Of a stretch of 10,368 bases of DNA, positions 6,770-10,368 are shown piece after piece. The position numbers and the translations under genes were made by a program. How positions within the stretch are numbered: the stretch's first letter is position 1; each line of letters begins with the position of its first letter. A model generated the notes under the pieces. The model was not told where the DNA came from. It was given only the letters and a program-made list of their open reading frames with translations, and ran no database searches. This DNA is from Methanosphaera sp. Its GTDB lineage: Archaea; Methanobacteriota; Methanobacteria; Methanobacteriales; Methanobacteriaceae. The stretch covers positions 1 to 10,368 of the forward strand of contig JAFRMD010000078.1 of NCBI GenBank assembly GCA_017430835.1, read 5' to 3'.

Positions 6770-7159
6770 TTAATCAATATTCAACACAGTTTTGAATAGA
6801 TTATCTATATATTCCTTGGTTTCTTCATCATAAAACTTGTTGTCCAAATCATTTACTAAAGTAAAACTAGCCAGTTCATATATTACTTTGTTTAAGGATA
6901 ATCCTTTATCCGTTAGTTTATATTCGATATTAGTAGACTCATCATCAATTATCTTTTTTATAAGTCCGTTCTTTTCCATATCTTTCAGACAGTTAGACAA
7001 TACTTTATTTGATAAGTTTGGTTTATCCTCTTTGAATTCATTGAAATGCGATTTGCCAAAAAACATGTCCCTTACTAATTGGATTACCCATTTTTTATTA
7101 ATTAATTTTATTGCTTCTTCAACCGGACATCTATTTATTACTATTTTTGAATCTTGCAT
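6770..7159 (-). CDS. HxlR-family winged-helix transcriptional regulator
   Basis: 129 residues from ATG 7159; a TTG start at 7189 would add ten. The ATG is preferred because HxlR proteins usually have the conserved CPVE about ten residues from the start (Cys11 here) and because AGTGGTATT precedes it. Family signatures are CPVEEAIKLINKKWVIQLVR, FNEFKEDKPNLSNKVLSNCL and MEKNGLIKKI, followed by a wing (YKLTDKGLSLNKVI). HxlR proteins bind DNA as dimers at near-palindromic sites and several sense aldehydes, quinones or disulfide stress through the conserved N-terminal Cys; a second Cys is near residue 57. It diverges from the peptide/radical SAM operon, and two palindromic sites lie between them, so it is the probable regulator of that operon and of itself. 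Whether it represses or activates cannot be told. The identity is secure; the ligand is unknown. Confidence 0.9.
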   Translation of the reverse strand: MQDSKIVINRCPVEEAIKLINKKWVIQLVRDMFFGKSHFNEFKEDKPNLSNKVLSNCLKDMEKNGLIKKIIDDESTNIEYKLTDKGLSLNKVIYELASFTLVNDLDNKFYDEETKEYIDNLFKTVLNID

Positions 7160-7205
7160 AATACCACTATTAATATCTATATCCTTCAAACAATAATTAA
7201 TTTAA

Positions 7206-7221
7206 GTTACTTTTAGGTTAC
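7206..7221. promoter_or_regulatory. Candidate HxlR operator 1 (GTTACTTTTAGGTTAC)
   Basis: Imperfect palindrome, also readable as a GTTAC direct repeat, sharing the 11-base string TTAAGTTACTT (7202-7212) with operator 2. It falls just downstream of the minus-strand TATA candidate (7225-7232) and over the predicted start of the HxlR mRNA near 7204. That is the classical place for repression in archaea, so autorepression is the natural reading. Confidence 0.55.
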
Positions 7222-7224
7222 CAA

Positions 7225-7232
7225 ATTATAAA
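7225..7232 (-). promoter_or_regulatory. Candidate TATA box for the HxlR gene
   Basis: On the minus strand this is TTTATAAT within TATTTTTTATAATTTGG. A start about 25 bp downstream (near 7204) gives a short leader to TTG 7189 or about 45 bases to ATG 7159. Confidence 0.4.
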
Positions 7233-7257
7233 AAATAGCAATTATTCATAGCATTAA

Positions 7258-7273
7258 GTTACTTCTAAGTAAC
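7258..7273. promoter_or_regulatory. Candidate HxlR operator 2 (GTTACTTCTAAGTAAC)
   Basis: A perfect 7+7 inverted repeat around CT. Its centre (7265.5) is 52 bp from that of operator 1 (7213.5), about five DNA turns, so two dimers would sit on the same face. It lies about 20 bp upstream of the likely TATA of the peptide gene (ATTATACAA near 7294-7301), a position used by archaeal activators as well as repressors. Confidence 0.65.
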
Positions 7274-7293
7274 ATTAACTATTATTATTATCA

Positions 7294-7301
7294 ATTATAC
7301 A
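7294..7301 (+). promoter_or_regulatory. Candidate TATA box for the peptide operon
   Basis: AATTATACAAT is the best TATA-like element in the right place; a start near 7323 would give a leader of about 33 bases with AGAGGA at 7344-7349. GTATAGG (7316-7322) is an alternative with a shorter leader. Confidence 0.35.
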
Positions 7302-7310
7302 ATAATAATA

Positions 7311-7331
7311 AGAAAGTATAGGATACTTTCT
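7311..7331. promoter_or_regulatory. Perfect 9-bp palindrome AGAAAGTAT-AGG-ATACTTTCT in the peptide 5' region
   Basis: Arms 7311-7319 and 7323-7331 are exact complements. The three-base spacer allows either a DNA-bound dimer or a tight RNA hairpin. It is unrelated in sequence to the two GTTACTT operators and ends 24 bases before the precursor ATG, within or just at the start of the leader. A second regulator or an mRNA 5' stem is possible. Confidence 0.5.
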
Positions 7332-7355
7332 GAAAATACCAATAGAGGAAAAAAT

Positions 7356-7526
7356 ATGTATAAATTAAATTCATGGACAGATAATAAAAGTTATGCTACA
7401 TCAAAATTAGCTAAAAAATATTTAAATACTGCATGTGGAAGCGAAGTAACCACAGCATGCGGAACAGAAACAACAGCCTGTGGAAGCGAAATTACCACAG
7501 CATGTGGATCTGAATTATATAATTAA
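7356..7526 (+). CDS. ACGX-repeat RiPP precursor peptide (four TACG(S/T)E repeats)
   Basis: 56 residues, below normal gene-calling limits, with AGAGGA seven bases before the ATG. The leader (1-24) is basic, with Lys at 3, 11, 17, 20 and 21, one Trp and no Cys. The core (25-56) consists of TACGSEVT, TACGTET, TACGSEIT and TACGSE, then LYN at the C-terminus. Cys are at 27, 35, 42 and 50, one per repeat, so the spacing is 8, 7, 8. Repeat codons vary silently (GCA/GCC, TGT/TGC), pointing to protein-level constraint rather than a recent DNA slip. A radical SAM/SPASM gene follows 60 bases later, as in the ACGX-repeat peptide system I remember from TIGRFAM naming. Expected fate: Cys-to-backbone or side-chain thioether cross-links on the repeats, then leader removal. 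It is not a normal metal-binding protein such as metallothionein, since single Cys in regular repeats beside a SPASM enzyme argues for a RiPP. Confidence 0.85.
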   Translation: MYKLNSWTDNKSYATSKLAKKYLNTACGSEVTTACGTETTACGSEITTACGSELYN

Positions 7527-7541
7527 AATTATCTATTTTAA

Positions 7542-7576
7542 CCTTAATCTCAATGATTAAGGATTCTTTTATTTTT
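7542..7576 (+). terminator. Hairpin and T-run between precursor and maturase genes (partial terminator)
   Basis: CCTTAATC (7542-7549) pairs perfectly with GATTAAGG (7555-7562) around TCAAT, followed by ATTCTTTTATTTTT. It lies 15 bases after the precursor stop and 10 bases before the maturase ATG. Partial read-through would give abundant precursor mRNA and little enzyme mRNA, a common arrangement in RiPP operons. Confidence 0.65.
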
Positions 7577-7586
7577 AAGTGGTATT

Positions 7587-8612
7587 ATGAAGAAATTCTT
7601 TGCTTTTCAATGGCACATTACTGATGATTGTGATCAACGATGCAAACATTGCTATATTTTTTCAGAAGATTATGATAAACCTCTAATTACCATGAGCTAT
7701 GAAGATATTGAAAAAGTTTTTAAAAACTGCATTAAAATGTGCAATAAAGTGGACAGAATACCTTATTTTAGTATTACCGGTGGAGACCCCATATTACACC
7801 CCGATTTTTGGAGAATTCTGGAATTATTTAATGAAAACCATATAAGATTTGGCATTTTAGGAAATCCATTTCATTTGAATGATGATGTATGCAAAAAATT
7901 ACGTTCATATGGTTGTGAGTTTTATCAGTTGTCAATTGATGGTTTAAAAGATACTCATGATTACTTTAGAAAAGAGGGTTCATTTGACACTACCCTGGAA
8001 AAAATCACGTCATTAAAAAAGGCGGGCATTCATGCAAATATCATGACAACCGTTTCTAAAACAAATATTGATGAAATTCCAGGTATTATAGATAAGGTTG
8101 TGGAGTATGATGTTGATTTATTTTCATTTGCCCGATACTGTCCAACAAGTCTAGAAAAAAGTGTCCAGATGTCACCTGAAGAATACCATGATTTATTAGA
8201 AGTTTGTTGGAAACGCTTTGAAAAATATGAAAATCATGAAACGAATTTTAATTTAAAAGATCATCTTTGGACATTGTTTTTATATGAAAAGGGATTGTTT
8301 GAAATTCCAGATGGACTAGAGGATGATGTGATTTATGACGGATGCAACTGTGGAAATTCACATCTGACAATTTTACCTTCAGGTGAAGTCTACGCTTGTC
8401 GTAGAATGGAAAGTCCGGTAGGCAATGCCTTAGATGAAGAACTCCATGACATATTCTTTGGTAAAAAGATGGATGAATATAGACGTTATGAAGAGTTTGA
8501 GAAATGTTCCAAGTGTGAATTATTACGATTTTGTAGAGGATGTCCTGCAGTTAGTTATGGCTCAACCCATAACATGTATTCAGCTGATCCGCAATGTTGG
8601 AAGGAAGTGTGA
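7587..8612 (+). CDS. Radical SAM/SPASM peptide maturase, ACGX system
   Basis: 341 residues. The radical SAM cluster motif is CDQRCKHC (Cys15, 19, 22), followed by a GGDP loop (65-68) that contacts SAM and a TIM-barrel with LSIDG (116-120). A SPASM domain closes the protein: Cys253, Cys255-x10-G-x4-Cys271 (TILPSGEVYAC), then Cys307-x2-Cys310-x5-Cys316-x2-Cys319 and Cys337, enough for two auxiliary 4Fe-4S clusters. Such enzymes cleave SAM to a 5'-deoxyadenosyl radical and install thioether or other cross-links in peptides. The upstream 56-residue TACG(S/T)E peptide is the obvious substrate. The CxxxCxxC motif begins only 14 residues in, so there is no N-terminal RRE leader-binding domain. The start has no strong ribosome site (AGTGGTATT). 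Heme-, PQQ- or anSME-type SPASM proteins are alternatives, made unlikely by the neighbouring peptide. Confidence 0.9.
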   Translation: MKKFFAFQWHITDDCDQRCKHCYIFSEDYDKPLITMSYEDIEKVFKNCIKMCNKVDRIPYFSITGGDPILHPDFWRILELFNENHIRFGILGNPFHLNDDVCKKLRSYGCEFYQLSIDGLKDTHDYFRKEGSFDTTLEKITSLKKAGIHANIMTTVSKTNIDEIPGIIDKVVEYDVDLFSFARYCPTSLEKSVQMSPEEYHDLLEVCWKRFEKYENHETNFNLKDHLWTLFLYEKGLFEIPDGLEDDVIYDGCNCGNSHLTILPSGEVYACRRMESPVGNALDEELHDIFFGKKMDEYRRYEEFEKCSKCELLRFCRGCPAVSYGSTHNMYSADPQCWKEV

Positions 8613-8616
8613 TAGT

Positions 8617-9609
8617 ATGAAAGCGGTGATTTTAGAAAGAACATGCAAAGCCAATGAATTGAAAACCCATGAAGTGGAAATTCCCGAAATAAAAGAAAAT
8701 CATGTGCTTGTGAAGGTAAATGCCTTTGGTATTAATCGTTCGGAAGTAATTTTACGAGATTATGAAGCTGATGAAAATTACATTGAATTACCCATTGTTC
8801 CTGGAATAGAATGTGTAGGAACTGTTGTGGATTCATTGAGTAATGAGTTTAAAGTGGGAGATAAAATTGTGTCACTGATGGGTGGCATGGGAAGAAGTTT
8901 CAATGGAAGTTATGAGGAATATGTACTGCTTCCCATAAAAAATGTGTTTAAAATAGAGGAGAAGGTACTTGAAAAACTAAGTACTGAAAAGATAGCAAGC
9001 ATACCTGAAACTTACTTTACAGCTTATGGTTCATTATTTGAATCCTTGCAATTATCATCAGAGGATACTTTGCTAATTCGTGGGGGAACAAGTGCAGCCG
9101 GCTTAGCTGCATTACATCTGGCAAAGGCCTTGGGTTGTGAAGTGATATCAACTACCAGAAGTCAAGGCAAGATTACTAAATTATTATCCGATGGTGCCGA
9201 TTATGTCTTGATTGATGAGGGGAACATTTCCGAAAAGATACTTGAGATATATCCTGAGGGGGTAAGCAAGGTATTGGAACTTGTTGGTCCGAAAACTATC
9301 AATGATTCATTCAAATCACTTGGTATTCATGGGATTTGCTGTGTAACCGGAATATTAGGAGATATTGAATATATTGATAAATTTGATCCCATTAAAGATG
9401 TCCCGAATGGAAAATATTTAACATCCTTTTTTAGCAATTATCCCACTGGAGAAATTATGGATGAGTTATTTTCATATGTTATTGAAAAAAACATTAAGGT
9501 GGATATTGCAAAAGTTTTTAATTCATTGGATGATATAGGAAAGGCTCATGAGTTAATGGAGAGCAATAATGCTGATGGAAAAATAATCATTAAATTAGAA
9601 GATTTATAG
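8617..9609 (+). CDS. Zinc-free medium-chain dehydrogenase/reductase (quinone oxidoreductase type)
   Basis: 330 residues from ATG 8617, four bases after the maturase stop; the frame is open to an ATG at 8434, but that would overlap the maturase by 179 bases, and the MDR family begins MKAVILE. GTGTGAT just ahead of the ATG fits an archaeal ribosome site. The GroES-like part (1-130) has GINRSEVILR (38-47) and PGIECVGTVV (62-71); zinc-binding Cys/His sites are absent. The Rossmann part has RGGTSAAGLAAL (155-166) and Arg181 after the second strand, suggesting NADPH preference. It ends with GKAHELMES..DGKIII, typical of the family. Expected reaction: NADPH reduction of quinones, enones or similar electrophiles. 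HxlR regulators often control such reductases. Here it could tailor the peptide or simply detoxify the signal sensed by HxlR. Confidence 0.85.
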   Translation: MKAVILERTCKANELKTHEVEIPEIKENHVLVKVNAFGINRSEVILRDYEADENYIELPIVPGIECVGTVVDSLSNEFKVGDKIVSLMGGMGRSFNGSYEEYVLLPIKNVFKIEEKVLEKLSTEKIASIPETYFTAYGSLFESLQLSSEDTLLIRGGTSAAGLAALHLAKALGCEVISTTRSQGKITKLLSDGADYVLIDEGNISEKILEIYPEGVSKVLELVGPKTINDSFKSLGIHGICCVTGILGDIEYIDKFDPIKDVPNGKYLTSFFSNYPTGEIMDELFSYVIEKNIKVDIAKVFNSLDDIGKAHELMESNNADGKIIIKLEDL

Positions 9610-9618
9610 GAGGAATGT

Positions 9619-10227
9619 ATGACCTCTAAGAAGGAATGTTTAGAACAAATAAGGGAAGTTATTGATGGAGTCTTGAGTACTGTTGATGAAAAGGGCAATA
9701 GTAAAAGCAGAATTATTGACATCATGTATATTGATGAGGATACTGTTTATTTTCTAACTGCTCGTGGAAAAGATGTTTATAATGAATTAATCAATCATCC
9801 ACAGGTAAGTTATGTTAATTTAAAAAATAATAAATCCATTAGAATTAATGGTATTGCTAAAAAATTGGATGACCAGAAAAAATGGATAGATTTAATGTTT
9901 GATGAAAATCCATATATGAATAATGTTTATCCTGGAGATAGCCGGTATATACTGGAGCCATTTAAGATAGTTTCTGGTGAAATGGAATTTTTCGATCTGA
10001 CACGGAAACCTATTTATAGAAAGAAATTCAGTATTGGTGATGCTGAAATTAGCAAAAAGGGCTATCTAATCAATGACAACTGTATTGCTTGTGGTATTTG
10101 TAAAGAAAAATGTCCTCAACAAGTAATAATGGATGGAAATCCATTTTTAATTAGCCAAGAAAATTGTCTTCATTGCGGTATTTGTTTTGAAAGCTGTCCC
10201 GTTGATGCTGTTGAAAAATTACCGTGA
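9619..10227 (+). CDS. PPOX-like flavin-binding domain fused to two 4Fe-4S clusters
   Basis: 202 residues, nine bases after the preceding stop, with AGGAGG (9608-9613) overlapping that stop. Residues 1-135 resemble the pyridoxamine-5'-phosphate oxidase-like split-barrel family (VLSTVDEKGNSKSRIID, VYFLTARGKDVYNEL, VSYVNLKNNKSIRINGIA), which bind FMN or F420. Residues 150-200 carry two classical clusters: Cys155, 158, 161, 165 (CIACGICKEKCP) and Cys183, 186, 189, 193 (CLHCGICFESCP). This fusion is a plausible one-protein electron conduit from reduced flavin or deazaflavin to iron-sulfur clusters. In this operon it may supply electrons for SAM cleavage or for the MDR enzyme's chemistry; that is inference. 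Cytosolic, no signal peptide. Last gene of the operon. Confidence 0.85.
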   Translation: MTSKKECLEQIREVIDGVLSTVDEKGNSKSRIIDIMYIDEDTVYFLTARGKDVYNELINHPQVSYVNLKNNKSIRINGIAKKLDDQKKWIDLMFDENPYMNNVYPGDSRYILEPFKIVSGEMEFFDLTRKPIYRKKFSIGDAEISKKGYLINDNCIACGICKEKCPQQVIMDGNPFLISQENCLHCGICFESCPVDAVEKLP

Positions 10228-10279
10228 ATTATAGTAATTAACCAAACTTTTATTATAGATTATAGTCATATATAATATT

Positions 10280-10368
10280 ATGTCAGGAAAAACAAAAATT
10301 GATATTCATAAAAATATGACTGATACGGAATTGGATGAAGAAATGAGTAAATATGTTGCTTATTACAG
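10280..10368 (+). CDS. 5' part of an unidentified gene, cut by the window end
   Basis: From ATG 10280 the frame is open for 29 codons to the window end. It begins MSGKTKIDIHKNM, then TDTELDEEMSKYVAYY. Charged and helical-looking; too short to assign. There is no clear ribosome site, but CATATATAAT (10268-10277) just upstream would fit only a leaderless mRNA. The opening weakly suggests a helix-turn-helix transposase N-terminus, but that is a guess. The 52 bases after the operon's last gene show no strong terminator, so read-through is possible. Confidence 0.35.
   Translation, partial: MSGKTKIDIHKNMTDTELDEEMSKYVAYY

Noticed and set aside
6837..7196. 119-codon plus-strand ORF opposite the HxlR gene
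   Set aside because: Low-complexity shadow of the HxlR coding strand; no ribosome site.
7428..7514. Peptide repeats as a metallothionein-like metal binder
   Set aside because: One Cys per 7-8 residues without CxC or CxxC pairs; the adjoining SPASM enzyme makes a modified peptide much more likely.
8434..8616. Upstream extension of the MDR oxidoreductase to ATG 8434
   Set aside because: It lies wholly within the radical SAM gene in another frame, and the added 61 residues do not look like an MDR N-terminus; MKAVILE from 8617 does, with a ribosome site before it.

Overview
The window looks like the chromosome of a low-GC methanogenic archaeon of the Methanobacteriales, with Methanosphaera or Methanobrevibacter the best guesses. 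The evidence is indirect: very AT-rich DNA, archaeal-type TATA elements about 25 bp ahead of likely transcription starts, poly-T terminators, GGAGG/GGTGAT-like ribosome binding sites, and an archaeal-family AAA ATPase and a PAP2 protein of the type common in these gut and rumen methanogens. No rRNA, tRNA, CRISPR array or complete insertion sequence was seen.

The left part (1-4620) is an accessory, decaying region. A BRO-N/RhuM fusion protein that appears cut short lies on the minus strand (117-1034). A 345-bp control region follows, with two near-identical 24-bp direct repeats and an inverted repeat against a TATA box. It precedes a complete archaeal AAA ATPase (1380-2564). Directly behind, in the same frame after its stop, lies the C-terminal remnant of a different, DUF4143-type ATPase, itself broken by a one-base deletion (2568-2992). 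A membrane PAP2 phosphatase (3142-4035) and a MATE efflux pseudogene with an internal deletion, a frameshift and a stop (4123-4616, minus strand) complete this part.

The middle (4680-6690) has two apparently independent genes. One is a chloramphenicol-acetyltransferase-like protein that keeps the active-site His but has Phe where the Asp of HxxxDG should be. The other is a solitary CoxE-type von Willebrand factor A protein with no MoxR ATPase partner in view.

The right part (6770-10227) is the most interesting. A HxlR-type regulator on the minus strand diverges from a four-gene plus-strand cluster. The first gene, too short for ordinary gene calling, encodes a 56-residue peptide with a basic leader and four TACG(S/T)E repeats, each with one Cys. 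Next come a radical SAM/SPASM enzyme, a zinc-free medium-chain NADPH oxidoreductase, and a flavin-type pyridoxamine-phosphate-oxidase-like protein fused to two 4Fe-4S clusters. This matches what I remember as the ACGX-repeat peptide / radical SAM-SPASM system, a bioinformatically named RiPP family whose product I do not know to be characterised. A hairpin plus T-run between precursor and maturase genes could make far more peptide mRNA than enzyme mRNA. Two copies of a GTTACTT-type palindrome 52 bp apart in the divergent promoter are good candidates for the HxlR operators, which would place the pathway under redox or electrophile control.

All family assignments are from reading the translations; no database search was possible.
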